61,385 bases of DNA from Paracoccaceae bacterium. GTDB taxonomy: Bacteria > Pseudomonadota > Alphaproteobacteria > Rhodobacterales > Rhodobacteraceae. Position 1 is the first letter of the stretch, and each line of letters begins with the position of its first letter. The stretch is taken from positions 1-61,385 of the forward strand of contig JABBAP010000015.1 of assembly GCA_018607905.1 (NCBI GenBank), read 5' to 3'. The position numbers and the translations under genes were made by a program. This document shows positions 25,413 to 34,107 of this stretch, in pieces. The notes beneath the pieces are model-generated. The model worked only from the letters and a program-made list of their open reading frames with translations. It was not told where the DNA came from and did no database searches.

Positions 25413-26699
25413 ATGCCGTTTGAGTTTGCTCCGAGTGCCCCACTGAAAATCGCTGTAATCGGGGCAGGTGTCTCTGGCATGGGGGCGGCGCACTTGTTGT
25501 CAAAGGCGCATGATGTGACCCTATTTGAGGCCGAGAAACGGTTGGGCGGGCATGCGCGGACTGTTTTGGCAGGTAAAAATGGCGATCAGCCAGTTGATAC
25601 AGGGTTTATCGTTTTCAATTACGCGAATTACCCGCGTCTGACTGCGTTGTTCGAAGAATTGGACGTGCCCGTTGTCAAAAGCAAGATGAGCTTTGGGGTT
25701 TCGGCAGACGGGGGACGCGTGGAATATGCGCTCAACGATTTGGCGGCGCTGTTTGCGCAGAAAAGCAACATGGTGAACCCCAAGTTTTTGGGGATGCTGA
25801 TTGATATTATGCGGTTCAATTCCAAAGCGTTGAAGGCTTCCCAAGACCCGAGCGTGACGCTGGGCGAGTTGATGGATCGTCTTAAAATGGGCGAATGGTT
25901 TCAGAAATATTACCTGCTGCCGTTTTCCGGTGCGATTTGGTCGACGCCGCTGGAACAGATGTTGTCTTTCCCTGCGCAGGCGTTGACTCGGTTTTTCCAG
26001 AACCACAATCTGCTCGGCGTGTATGGGCAGCACCAGTGGTACACCGTTGAGGGTGGATCAATCGAATACGTCAAACGCATGGAGGCGGCGATGCGCAATC
26101 AGCGGTGTGATATCCGTTTAGGTGCCGATGTTGTCGGCGTGCGGCGCACTGGGCTGGGCGGCGAAGTGCGCTTGGCTGGTGGTGTATGGGAGCAGTTTGA
26201 TCGCATTGTGTTTGCCTGTCATTCGGATCAAGCGTTGAAAATGTTAGAAGACCCATCTGCCGATGAAAAGGCATTGCTGGGCGCGATCAAATATCAGAAC
26301 AACCGTGCGGTTTTGCACGCAGACCCCGCCGTGATGCCAAAGCGAAGGGCCTGTTGGGCAAGCTGGACCTATTCAACCGCGAAGCAAAATGTGTCTGATC
26401 CTGTGGGGATTACCTATTGGATGAACACGCTGCAGCCGATCCCAGAGGATGATTTGCTGCTGGGGTCATTGAACCCAAGTGTGAACATCAAGGACGAGCT
26501 GATCTACGAGGAAAGCAATTTCATGCACCCCGTGTTTGATCGGGCGGCCTTGGATGCGCAGACCAAGTTGAAGGCGTTACAGGGGCAGCGGAATACTTGG
26601 TTTTGTGGGGCGTATTTGCGCAATGGCTTTCACGAAGACGGCTATTCCAGCGGCGTAGATGTGGCGCAAGATATGGGGATGATTCCGCAATGGGCGTAG
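25413..26699 (+). CDS. FAD-dependent amine-oxidase-family oxidoreductase, RpoE target
   Basis: A 428-residue flavoprotein with an N-terminal Rossmann motif IAVIGAGVSGMGAA (about residue 13), FEAEKRLGGHARTV near 40 and a C-terminal FAD contact GAYLRNGFHEDGYSSGVDVAQ near 400. It belongs to the branch annotated as amine oxidase or 'cyclopropane/unsaturated fatty acid synthesis' protein, and corresponds by content and position to the first gene of the R. sphaeroides RpoE-regulated cluster RSP_1087-1091 (from memory). In that species the genes are linked to ChrR turnover and to fatty-acid modification. It is the first gene of a six-gene operon and overlaps the next by 10 bases. Confidence 0.88.
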   Translation: MPFEFAPSAPLKIAVIGAGVSGMGAAHLLSKAHDVTLFEAEKRLGGHARTVLAGKNGDQPVDTGFIVFNYANYPRLTALFEELDVPVVKSKMSFGVSADGGRVEYALNDLAALFAQKSNMVNPKFLGMLIDIMRFNSKALKASQDPSVTLGELMDRLKMGEWFQKYYLLPFSGAIWSTPLEQMLSFPAQALTRFFQNHNLLGVYGQHQWYTVEGGSIEYVKRMEAAMRNQRCDIRLGADVVGVRRTGLGGEVRLAGGVWEQFDRIVFACHSDQALKMLEDPSADEKALLGAIKYQNNRAVLHADPAVMPKRRACWASWTYSTAKQNVSDPVGITYWMNTLQPIPEDDLLLGSLNPSVNIKDELIYEESNFMHPVFDRAALDAQTKLKALQGQRNTWFCGAYLRNGFHEDGYSSGVDVAQDMGMIPQWA

Positions 26700-27457
26700 G
26701 ACCAGATCACATTTGCGGCCACACCTATCATGGTCGCCACGGCGCAATCAAAAACGCATTCCGCTACCGTGTGGATTACGTTTTGGCGGATTTATCCAAG
26801 GCTGACGATGGGCCAAGCCTGTTTTCACGCAACAAAGGAAATGTGACGGCGTTGCATGATGTGGATCATGGTGGGGCGGTCGGCGAAGGGCGCGGTTTGG
26901 ACTGGGTTCACAGCGTCCTGGCCGAACACGGATTTGAAGGGCTAACGCAGGGCCGCATATTGTTGTTGGCACAGCCCCGTGTGTGGGGGCATGTGTTCAA
27001 CCCTGTGAGTTTTTGGTTGGTGTATGACACGTCTGATATCTTGCGCATGGTGATCGCGGAGGTGAGCAATACCTATGGCGGGCGGCATTCCTATCTGTGT
27101 TATCACAAAGACCTGCGTCGGATTTCGCCTACGGATCGGTTGAAGGCGCGAAAGATGTTCCATGTGTCGCCGTTTCAACCCGTTGAGGGGCAATACACGT
27201 TTCGATTTGATGTGACGGAGAGCCATGTTGGCATCGTGATCGATTATCGCAGTGGTAACGATGGCGGCGTTTACGCGACCTTTCATGGGCGTCGTCAGAC
27301 CATGACCAACGGTTCAATTCTGCGCGCGGCGATTGCACGCCCCCTTGGATCGTTGCGGGTGTTGGCGTTGATCCATTGGCAGGCCGCGCGGTTGTGGTGG
27401 AAAGGCGCGGGGTTTCGCAATCCGCCTGCTGCACCTGAAACGGAGGTTTCATCTTGA
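26690..27457 (+). CDS. DUF1365 protein
   Basis: A 255-residue protein from ATG 26690. It opens with CGHTYHGRHGAIKNAFRYRVDYVLADL and carries LLAQPRVWGHVFNPVSFWLVYD near residue 100 and YLCYHKDLRRISPTDRLKARKMFHVSPFQP near 130, the pattern of DUF1365. The family nearly always neighbours an amine-oxidase-like flavoprotein, and often a cyclopropane synthase, suggesting action on membrane acyl chains; its chemistry is unknown. It sits second in the RpoE-driven operon. Confidence 0.88.
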   Translation: MGVGPDHICGHTYHGRHGAIKNAFRYRVDYVLADLSKADDGPSLFSRNKGNVTALHDVDHGGAVGEGRGLDWVHSVLAEHGFEGLTQGRILLLAQPRVWGHVFNPVSFWLVYDTSDILRMVIAEVSNTYGGRHSYLCYHKDLRRISPTDRLKARKMFHVSPFQPVEGQYTFRFDVTESHVGIVIDYRSGNDGGVYATFHGRRQTMTNGSILRAAIARPLGSLRVLALIHWQAARLWWKGAGFRNPPAAPETEVSS

Positions 27458-27987
27458 AGATTTTAAACACCGTTTTGGCGGTCGCGCTGTTTGCGCCCCT
27501 GTCCACAGGTGCCAATGGCCAAGCGGCCCCAAATGAGGTGAAAAAAGAGATTTCCGCACCGCAATTGCAGGGCAAGCACACGGCGCGGTATTGGTGGTTT
27601 CGGTTGTTCAATGCCGAGTTGTGGACCGCGAATTCTGGCGAATTTAGCTTTGATCAGGAATTCGCTTTGTCGATCAGCTATCTTTATCCGTTCACAAAGG
27701 AGCTTTTGGCGCGGACGTCCGTGGAGGATATCGCCCGCGTTGAAGGCGGAAAACCCGAGGATCATGCAAAGCTGGAAAAGCTGCTGATCGGGTGTTTGGT
27801 TGATGTGGACAAAGGCACGCGCATTACTGGGGTTGCGGAGTCTGCGAACAAAATTGCGATGTATGTGAACGGGCGCAAAAGCTGTACGATGTCCTATCCG
27901 AATGTGCGCAAACGGTTCTTTGGGATTTGGCTGGCGCCCACATCGCGCGATGCCAAAGGGGCGCGGCGTTTGCGCGGTAACGGCTAG
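27454..27987 (+). CDS. Chalcone-isomerase-like exported protein (TTG start)
   Basis: A 177-residue protein initiated at TTG 27454, supported by GGAGG seven bases upstream and by overlap with the DUF1365 stop; no ATG is available before the signal peptide MKILNTVLAVALFAPLSTGANG. The mature part (GKHTARYWWFRLFNAELWTANSGEF, then SISYLYPFTKELLARTSVEDI and SYPNVRKRFFGIWLAP at the end) resembles the Chalcone_3 / chalcone-isomerase-like family, which binds fatty-acid-like ligands in some members. Periplasmic location and co-transcription with lipid-type enzymes suggest a role in handling a modified acyl chain. The catalytic assignment is not supported. Confidence 0.75.
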   Translation: MKILNTVLAVALFAPLSTGANGQAAPNEVKKEISAPQLQGKHTARYWWFRLFNAELWTANSGEFSFDQEFALSISYLYPFTKELLARTSVEDIARVEGGKPEDHAKLEKLLIGCLVDVDKGTRITGVAESANKIAMYVNGRKSCTMSYPNVRKRFFGIWLAPTSRDAKGARRLRGNG

Positions 27988-29232
27988 ATGGTGCAGGGAC
28001 GCAATGTCGGGCTGCATCGGTATTCTACCTTTGCAGGGGTTTTAGCAGCGGCAGGTTTGCCGCTGTATATTCATGCGCCGAAATTTTATGTGGATCAATA
28101 TGATCTGTCGTTGACGATGATCGCATCGGCCTTGCTGGGGTTGCGGATGTTGGATTTCATTCAAGACCCTGTTTTGGGGTGGGTGGTTGATCATCTGGGC
28201 CAATGGCGCAGCGCGTTTGCAGGTGCCATGACGGCGCTGCTGGCGGGTGCGATGGTGGCGCTGTTTGCCGTGCCAGCGCCGATTGATCCATTGCTGTGGT
28301 TTATCGCCTGTTTGGCGGTTTTGTTCACCGCGTTCAGCGCGCTTTCGATCCTGTTTTACGCACGCGGCATCGCGAAGGGCGAAAAGTTGGGCGACGATGG
28401 GCATGTTCATTTGGCAGGGTGGCGCGAAAGCGGTGCGTTGATCGGGATTTGCCTCGCGGCAATTTTACCGACAATTTTTCTGAGCCTTGGATTTGGTGCG
28501 CCGATGGCGGCGTTTTCGATTGTTTTTGCGGTTGCCGCCGCTGTTGGTGCGGTGATGATGGCGCAGGAATGGCAGGGCAAAGCGGTTGTTGAACCGACGA
28601 ATATTCGGGCCTTGCTGGCGGATCCTGTTATCCGTCAATTGCTGGTGGTGGGGCTGTTGAATGCGGCCCCTGCGGCGGTGAGTTCGAGCCTGTTTTTGTT
28701 CTTTGTGGAATACCGTTTGGGCAGTGCGCAAAGTGCTGGGCCATTGTTGTTGCTGTTCTTTCTTTCTGCGGCGGCGAGCGTGCCGATTTGGGCGCGAATT
28801 TCCCATGTAAAGGGCGCAAAATGGACCTTGATGGCCGGCATGTTGATGGCGATTATCACCTTTAGCTTTGCGGTGACCTTGGGCGAGGGCGATGTCGTGC
28901 CATTTGCAGTTATTTGCCTGTTTTCGGGGGCGGCGCTGGGAGCGGATATGACCCTGTTGCCCGCAATGTTCAGCCAGCGCGTGAAGCTGGTGCATCGCGG
29001 TGGTGGACAGGCGTTTGGGCTGTGGAATTTCTGCGCGAAATTCACGCTGGCGTTGGCGGCGGTTACGGTTCTGCCTGTGTTGGACAACGCTGGGTTTTCA
29101 ACCCGCGAGGCGAACCCGCCGATGGTGCTTTTGGTTTTGACAATCACCTACGCGGTTGTGCCATCTGTTTTAAAAGTTTTAGCACTGGCCGTTCTGTATT
29201 GGACGCCAATCGAGGAGGTGCAGCATGTCTGA
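27988..29232 (+). CDS. GPH/MFS-type transporter (MFS_2)
   Basis: A 414-residue polytopic membrane protein with about 12 helices. Its ATG directly follows the preceding TAG. The N-terminal GLPLYIHAPKFYVDQYDLSL and the loop RMLDFIQDPVLGWVVDHLGQWR match the glycoside-pentoside-hexuronide:cation symporter (MFS_2) family; the same family also includes lipid transporters related to MFSD2A. As the fourth gene of the RpoE operon it may move a lipid or a small oxidised product across the membrane, which is inference. Confidence 0.85.
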   Translation: MVQGRNVGLHRYSTFAGVLAAAGLPLYIHAPKFYVDQYDLSLTMIASALLGLRMLDFIQDPVLGWVVDHLGQWRSAFAGAMTALLAGAMVALFAVPAPIDPLLWFIACLAVLFTAFSALSILFYARGIAKGEKLGDDGHVHLAGWRESGALIGICLAAILPTIFLSLGFGAPMAAFSIVFAVAAAVGAVMMAQEWQGKAVVEPTNIRALLADPVIRQLLVVGLLNAAPAAVSSSLFLFFVEYRLGSAQSAGPLLLLFFLSAAASVPIWARISHVKGAKWTLMAGMLMAIITFSFAVTLGEGDVVPFAVICLFSGAALGADMTLLPAMFSQRVKLVHRGGGQAFGLWNFCAKFTLALAAVTVLPVLDNAGFSTREANPPMVLLVLTITYAVVPSVLKVLALAVLYWTPIEEVQHV

Positions 29233-29782
29233 TCTAGTACTTTTTGCGCTGGGCGGCGCGGTGGTTTTTGCTGGCTTTTTGCTGGCGTTTCGCCTCACTG
29301 GATTTAAGTCGCAGACCCCTGCGGATTACAGCGATGGGCCCGTGCTCGATATCCAAGAGCATCTGAATGGGCCGCTGATTTGTGAAGGTGTTTTGTACGG
29401 GCCAACAGGGCGTGTGGTATCGCGTTTTGTGGCGGATATGCATGGCACGTGGGATGGGAACAAAGGGCACCTGACGGAGGATTTCCGCTATGACAGCGGA
29501 ACAGTGCAAAAACGCGAGTGGTTTTTGACGGCAAAAGACGGTGGCGCATTTGATGCAAAGGCCCCTGACGTTGTGGGGACGGGGCGGGGCGTTCAGCTTG
29601 GGTCTGCGATCAATTTGAAATACCGTATTATGCTGGCAGAAACTGCTGGTGGGCACACGTTGGATGTGACTGATTGGATGTACTTGTTGGACAACGGCAC
29701 AATCGTGAACCGTAGCCAGATGCGCAAGTTCGGGATCAAGGTGGCAGAGCTGGTGGCGACTATCCGCAAGGCTGATGTGTGA
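29225..29782 (+). CDS. DUF3833 protein
   Basis: A 185-residue protein starting at ATG 29225, eight bases inside the transporter gene. An N-terminal hydrophobic helix (LVLFALGGAVVFAGFLLAF) anchors it. The body, with VLDIQEHLNGPLICEGVLYGPTGRVVSRFV and FRYDSGTVQKREWFLT, is the lipocalin-like DUF3833 family, of unknown function. It is consistently found in the same clusters as DUF1365 and SDR genes. Confidence 0.85.
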   Translation: MSDLVLFALGGAVVFAGFLLAFRLTGFKSQTPADYSDGPVLDIQEHLNGPLICEGVLYGPTGRVVSRFVADMHGTWDGNKGHLTEDFRYDSGTVQKREWFLTAKDGGAFDAKAPDVVGTGRGVQLGSAINLKYRIMLAETAGGHTLDVTDWMYLLDNGTIVNRSQMRKFGIKVAELVATIRKADV

Positions 29783-30510
29783 TGCAAGCGGGTTCGCGAT
29801 ACTGGCTGGTTGGCGCATCTGAGGGGCTAGGCCGTGCCTTGGCGATTAAGCTATCAGAGGCGGGTGTCGAGTTGGCATTAAGTGCGCGAAGTGCTGAGCG
29901 TTTGCAGGAACTGGCCGATGTGTTGCCAAGTGGTGCGTCTGTGCATCCCGTCGATGTGTCCGATTTAGCGGCGGTGAAAGATGCAGCGACGGATGTGGGG
30001 CAGATTGACGGCGTGATTTACGCGGCGGGTGTGTACTGGCCGATGGAGGCGCGCGCGTGGGATGCAGAGGCGGTTGAAGCCATGTGTGATATCAATTTCA
30101 CGGGTGCTGCGCGGGTTTTGGGTGAATGTGTTCCTGCGATGATTGAACGAGATGCGGGGCATGTGGTTTTGGTTGGCAGCCTGTCAGGGTTTCGCGGTTT
30201 GCCGGGCGCAATTGGCTACGGTGCGAGCAAGGCTGGCCTGATGCATTTGGCGGAAAATCTGCGGGCGGAATTGCACGCAACGGGGGTGAAGGTTCAACTG
30301 GTGAACCCGGGTTTCATCAAGACGCGGTTGACCCAGAAAAATGCGTTCAAGATGCCATTTCTGCTGGAGGCTGACGCCGCCGCAGACAATGTGATCGCGG
30401 CGATGCGATCCACCCGTTTCCAGAGCAACTTTCCACGGGTGTTTTCATGGCTGTTTCGTGGCGCCAATTTTTTGCCCGCTTGGGCGTATTATCGGCTGTT
30501 TGGACGTTAG
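29782..30510 (+). CDS. Short-chain dehydrogenase/reductase
   Basis: A 242-residue classical SDR beginning at ATG 29782 inside the DUF3833 stop (a GTG one codon earlier is the alternative). VGASEGLGRALA binds the cofactor near residue 10, YAAGV near 75, the catalytic serine lies in GSLSGFRG near 133, and the YxxxK pair in GYGASKAG near 146. It is the last gene of the RpoE operon. The substrate may be an acyl or aldehyde product of lipid oxidation. Its TAG overlaps the TAA of the next, convergent gene (TTAG at 30507-30510). Confidence 0.9.
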   Translation: MQAGSRYWLVGASEGLGRALAIKLSEAGVELALSARSAERLQELADVLPSGASVHPVDVSDLAAVKDAATDVGQIDGVIYAAGVYWPMEARAWDAEAVEAMCDINFTGAARVLGECVPAMIERDAGHVVLVGSLSGFRGLPGAIGYGASKAGLMHLAENLRAELHATGVKVQLVNPGFIKTRLTQKNAFKMPFLLEADAAADNVIAAMRSTRFQSNFPRVFSWLFRGANFLPAWAYYRLFGR

Positions 30511-31034
30511 CTTTTCGCCAAAAAAGCATTCACCGCCTTTAACGCTGATCCATCGCGGAAACGACGATACTCGAGGTTCAGGCCACCCTCGGCTAATGTG
30601 CGGTGGTATTCTTGCACAATGTAATTCCCGTCTTCGTCGATCAACAGTGAGAATACGGTCATGGTGTCGCTTGTTACCCGCGCCCAGACGTAGGGGTCGC
30701 CTTTTAGTGGATCAAGCGGCACTGCTTTGCCAAACACGTTGGTTTTCATGGCGGATGCAAAGATGCCGTCGCGTTGGGACGGTGTGAATGTGATCGTGTA
30801 TTTGTTTTCTTTGACGCGGCCATCCGACTTGTGAATGATCGAGGTCCACGAAAGCGTAAATCCACTCTTTGCATCCGAAATTGTGACGCTCATATCGCGA
30901 TCGGCTTCTGTGCCATCGCTGGACATTTTTGCGGTCCCTGTGAAGGTTCCGAGGAAATCTGAGATGTCGGCGGCCAGCGCGGGCAGGCCAGAAATGGAAA
31001 AGAGAAATGCAAAAATTGCGAGAAAGCGCCGCAT
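30507..31034 (-). CDS. Exported protein of unknown function
   Basis: A 175-residue protein with a signal peptide (MRRFLAIFAFLFSISGLPALA). The mature part is beta-rich and opens DISDFLGTFTGTAKMSSDGTEADRDMSVTI, later PYVWARVTSDTMTVFSLLIDEDGNYIVQEYHRTLAEGGLNLEYRRF, suggesting a small lipocalin-like barrel. I recognise no named family. It is convergent to the RpoE operon, and its promoter faces the formate dehydrogenase gene across a 221-base gap. Confidence 0.75.
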   Translation of the reverse strand: MRRFLAIFAFLFSISGLPALAADISDFLGTFTGTAKMSSDGTEADRDMSVTISDAKSGFTLSWTSIIHKSDGRVKENKYTITFTPSQRDGIFASAMKTNVFGKAVPLDPLKGDPYVWARVTSDTMTVFSLLIDEDGNYIVQEYHRTLAEGGLNLEYRRFRDGSALKAVNAFLAKS

Positions 31035-31255
31035 TTTGGGGCTCCGGTCTATTTTGTGAAGTTATCAGATCAGCTTAGCAGAAATTTGCCACGGGTCGAT
31101 AGGCGTGACAGATTCGTGAGCGCACTTCTGCGCGAGTTTGATCAATGGTGATTTTCTAAGACGTTATCGGGTGGGAAAATGTCGATTATTCACTGTGAAA
31201 AATTGGCATGCCGTGGTCTATGGATGAAAAGCCCACAGTCTCGGGAGACACGTCT

Positions 31256-34036
31256 ATGGCAGATGCAATTCAATTCACACTCGACGGTCAGGTCGTTGTC
31301 GCGGGATCAGATGAAACCATCTGGGAAGTCGCAAAGCGCGAAGGCACGACCATTCCGCACCTGTGCCATTCTGGCGAAAAGGGCTATCGCTCTGACGGGA
31401 ATTGCCGTGCGTGTATGGTTGAAGTGGACGGCGAACGCACGCTGGTTGCATCGTGTATTCGCAAGCCATCCGAAGGCATGGTCGTAAAATCCGAATCTAA
31501 TCGCGCGCAAACGGCCCGCAAGTTGGTGATGGAAATGTTGGTTGCCGATCAGCCAGCGCGTGATGTAGCACACGATAAATCTTCCCATTTCTGGGATATG
31601 GCCGATTTGAACGGTGTCGCTGAGAGCCGTTTTCCGCAAACTGAAAAAGACCGTATTCCGCTGTTGGATGACAGCCATGTTGCGATGTCGGTTAATCTGG
31701 ATGCGTGTATTTCGTGCAACTTGTGTGTGCGTGCGTGCCGCGAAGTGCAGGTGAATGATGTGATCGGAATGGCGGGTCGTGGTCGCGACAGCCAGATCGT
31801 TTTTGATATGAATGACCCGATGGGTGACAGTTCGTGTGTGGCGTGCGGTGAATGTGTGCAGGCCTGCCCAACAGGTGCGTTGATGCCTGCCAAGGCGCTC
31901 GATGAATTTCTTGTTGGGGACAGCAAAGATTTCGACGAAGAGGTGAAATCCGTTTGCCCGTTCTGTGGTGTTGGGTGTCAGGTCTCGTTGAAAGTGAAAG
32001 ACGGCAAAGTCGCATGGGTGGACGGTATTGATGGCCCTGCAAACGAGGGTCGTTTGTGTGTGAAAGGCCGTTTCGGATTCGATTACATCCACCACGAACA
32101 CCGTTTGACCAAGCCGTTGATCCGCCGTGATGACGCCCCTGCCAAGGGTTTGAATGTACATCCCGACAATGTTCTGGATTTCTTCCGCGAAGCATCGTGG
32201 GAAGAAGCCATGACCTTTGCAGCGGGTGGCTGGGCCAAATTGCGCGATGAGCGTGGCGGCAAATCAATCGCTGGTTTTGGGTCGGCAAAATGTACAAATG
32301 AAGAAGCGTATTTGTTCCAAAAGCTGATCCGTCAGGGGTTCGGGCACAATAACGTCGATCACTGCACGCGGTTGTGTCACGCAAGTTCGGTTGCGGCATT
32401 GATGGAAAATGTTGGGTCGGGCGCGGTTTCTGCGACGTTCAATCAGATTGAAAATTCAGATGTGGCGATTGTGATTGGGGCCAACCCGATTGAAAACCAT
32501 CCTGTTGCGGCGACGTATTTCAAACAGTTCACCAAACGCGGTGGCAAGCTGATTGTGATGGATCCGCGCGGCGTTGGTCTTGGTAAATATGCGACGCATC
32601 GATTGAAATTCCGCCCAGGGACGGATGTTTCGATGCTGAACGCGATCATGCACACGATTGTCGAAGAGAAGTTGTACGATCAGCAATATATCGAAGCGTA
32701 TACAGAAAATTGGGAAGCGCAAAAAGCGCACCTCAAGGATTTCCCGCCAGAGAAAATGGCGGAGTTGTGCGGTGTTGATGCAGAAGAGCTGAAGGAAGTG
32801 GCGCGTCTGTTTGCAGGTGCAAAAGCGGGCATGATTTTCTGGGGCATGGGCATTTCGCAGCACATCCACGGCACGGATAATTCACGCTGTTTGATCAGCC
32901 TTGCACTGATGACGGGGCAAGTTGGCCGTCCGGGTGCGGGCCTGCACCCGTTGCGCGGACAAAACAACGTGCAAGGCGCATCTGACGCGGGCATGATCCC
33001 GATGTTCTTGCCTGATTATCAACCTGTTGGGGATGACGGCGTGCGATCCGCGTTCAACGAAATTTGGAAATCGGACGTGGATTTCGGGGCTGAAAAAGGC
33101 CTGACCGTGGTAGAGATTATGGATGCTGTTCACGATGGCGATATTCGTGGCATGTATATTCTGGGTGAAAACCCCGCGATGTCGGACCCTGATGTGGAAC
33201 ATGCGCGTGATGCGTTGGCTAAGTTGGAGCATTTGGTTGTTCAGGATATTTTCCTAACGGAAACAGCGAACTATGCCGATGTGATTTTACCTGCGTCTGC
33301 GTTTGCAGAGAAAACGGGCACCGTGACGAATACAAATCGTCAGGTACAAATGGGCCGCCCAGCGGTTCCACCGCCAGGTGAGGCGCGTGAAGATTGGGCG
33401 ATCACAACGGAATTGGCGGATCGTTTGGGGTTGGAGTGGGGCTACACCCATCCGAGCCAGATTTTCGCTGAGATGAAGTTGGGGATGAAATCTTTCGACA
33501 ACATTACGTGGGAGCGTTTGGAAACTGAGGCGGTGACCTATCCGTCATTGTCCCCAACGGACCCTGGCCAACCGATTGTGTTTGGCGATGGTTTCCCGCG
33601 CCCAGATGGCCGCGCGAAATTCACGCCAGCGTCGATTATCGCGCCAGATGATGTGCCAGATGATGAGTATCCGATGATCTTGACTACGGGTCGTCAGTTG
33701 GAGCACTGGCACACGGGTTCGATGACGCGCCGCGCAAGTATTTTGGACGGATTGGAGCCAGAGGCGAACTGCTCGTTGCACCCTAAAACATTGCGCAAGA
33801 TGGGGATTGAGCCGGGTGGCATGATCCGTTTGACCACGAAACGCGGGTCGATTGTGACGATGGCACGCGCCGATCGCGCTGTGGCCGAAGATATGGTGTT
33901 CTTGCCGTTTGCTTACGTCGAAGCGGCGGCGAATATCCTGACGAATTCCGCGCTTGATCCTTATGGTAAAATTCCAGAATTCAAATTCTCGGCTGTGCGA
34001 GCGGAGAAATTTGAGGACGTAATTGCGGCGGAGTGA
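31256..34036 (+). CDS. Molybdenum formate dehydrogenase, alpha subunit (FdsA/FdhA-like)
   Basis: A 926-residue enzyme from ATG 31256, eight bases after GGGAG; 16 extra upstream codons (GTG/ATG choices) lack a ribosome site. Cofactor domains in order: [2Fe-2S] with CHSGEKGYRSDGNCRAC (near residue 37), two 4Fe-4S clusters (CISCNLCVRAC near 150, CVACGECVQAC near 193), a fourth cluster (CPFCGVGC near 232) and the Mo-bisPGD domain. The metal-ligand position reads CTRLCHASS, so it is a cysteine rather than selenocysteine enzyme. It oxidises formate to CO2. Diaphorase subunits (FdsB/FdsG) and FdsC/FdsD are absent next door, so the electron acceptor is not apparent. Confidence 0.92.
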   Translation: MADAIQFTLDGQVVVAGSDETIWEVAKREGTTIPHLCHSGEKGYRSDGNCRACMVEVDGERTLVASCIRKPSEGMVVKSESNRAQTARKLVMEMLVADQPARDVAHDKSSHFWDMADLNGVAESRFPQTEKDRIPLLDDSHVAMSVNLDACISCNLCVRACREVQVNDVIGMAGRGRDSQIVFDMNDPMGDSSCVACGECVQACPTGALMPAKALDEFLVGDSKDFDEEVKSVCPFCGVGCQVSLKVKDGKVAWVDGIDGPANEGRLCVKGRFGFDYIHHEHRLTKPLIRRDDAPAKGLNVHPDNVLDFFREASWEEAMTFAAGGWAKLRDERGGKSIAGFGSAKCTNEEAYLFQKLIRQGFGHNNVDHCTRLCHASSVAALMENVGSGAVSATFNQIENSDVAIVIGANPIENHPVAATYFKQFTKRGGKLIVMDPRGVGLGKYATHRLKFRPGTDVSMLNAIMHTIVEEKLYDQQYIEAYTENWEAQKAHLKDFPPEKMAELCGVDAEELKEVARLFAGAKAGMIFWGMGISQHIHGTDNSRCLISLALMTGQVGRPGAGLHPLRGQNNVQGASDAGMIPMFLPDYQPVGDDGVRSAFNEIWKSDVDFGAEKGLTVVEIMDAVHDGDIRGMYILGENPAMSDPDVEHARDALAKLEHLVVQDIFLTETANYADVILPASAFAEKTGTVTNTNRQVQMGRPAVPPPGEAREDWAITTELADRLGLEWGYTHPSQIFAEMKLGMKSFDNITWERLETEAVTYPSLSPTDPGQPIVFGDGFPRPDGRAKFTPASIIAPDDVPDDEYPMILTTGRQLEHWHTGSMTRRASILDGLEPEANCSLHPKTLRKMGIEPGGMIRLTTKRGSIVTMARADRAVAEDMVFLPFAYVEAAANILTNSALDPYGKIPEFKFSAVRAEKFEDVIAAE

Positions 34037-34054
34037 TCTGTGGCCAAAGCGTTT

Positions 34055-34080
34055 AGGTATTTGAAGAACATTGAAACGGG
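34055..34080 (+). repeat. 3'-end tail motif, copy 3
   Basis: AGGTATTTGAAGAACA then TTGAAACGGG, 18 bases past the formate dehydrogenase stop and running into the terminator stem. It is the most degenerate copy. Confidence 0.35.
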
Positions 34081-34107
34081 GCGGTCGACTTGGCCGCCCC
34101 GTTTTGT
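34075..34107. terminator. Bidirectional terminator between the formate dehydrogenase and SHMT-like genes
   Basis: AACGGGGCGG (34075-34084) pairs perfectly with CCGCCCCGTT (34094-34103) around a 9-base loop and is followed by TTGTTT; the opposite strand also has T-rich sequence after the stem. It serves both convergent genes. Confidence 0.85.

Noticed and set aside
31140-31155. FNR/FixK box upstream of formate dehydrogenase (TTGATCAA around 31139-31146)
   Set aside because: The half-sites abut without the four-base spacer of the TTGAT-N4-ATCAA consensus.
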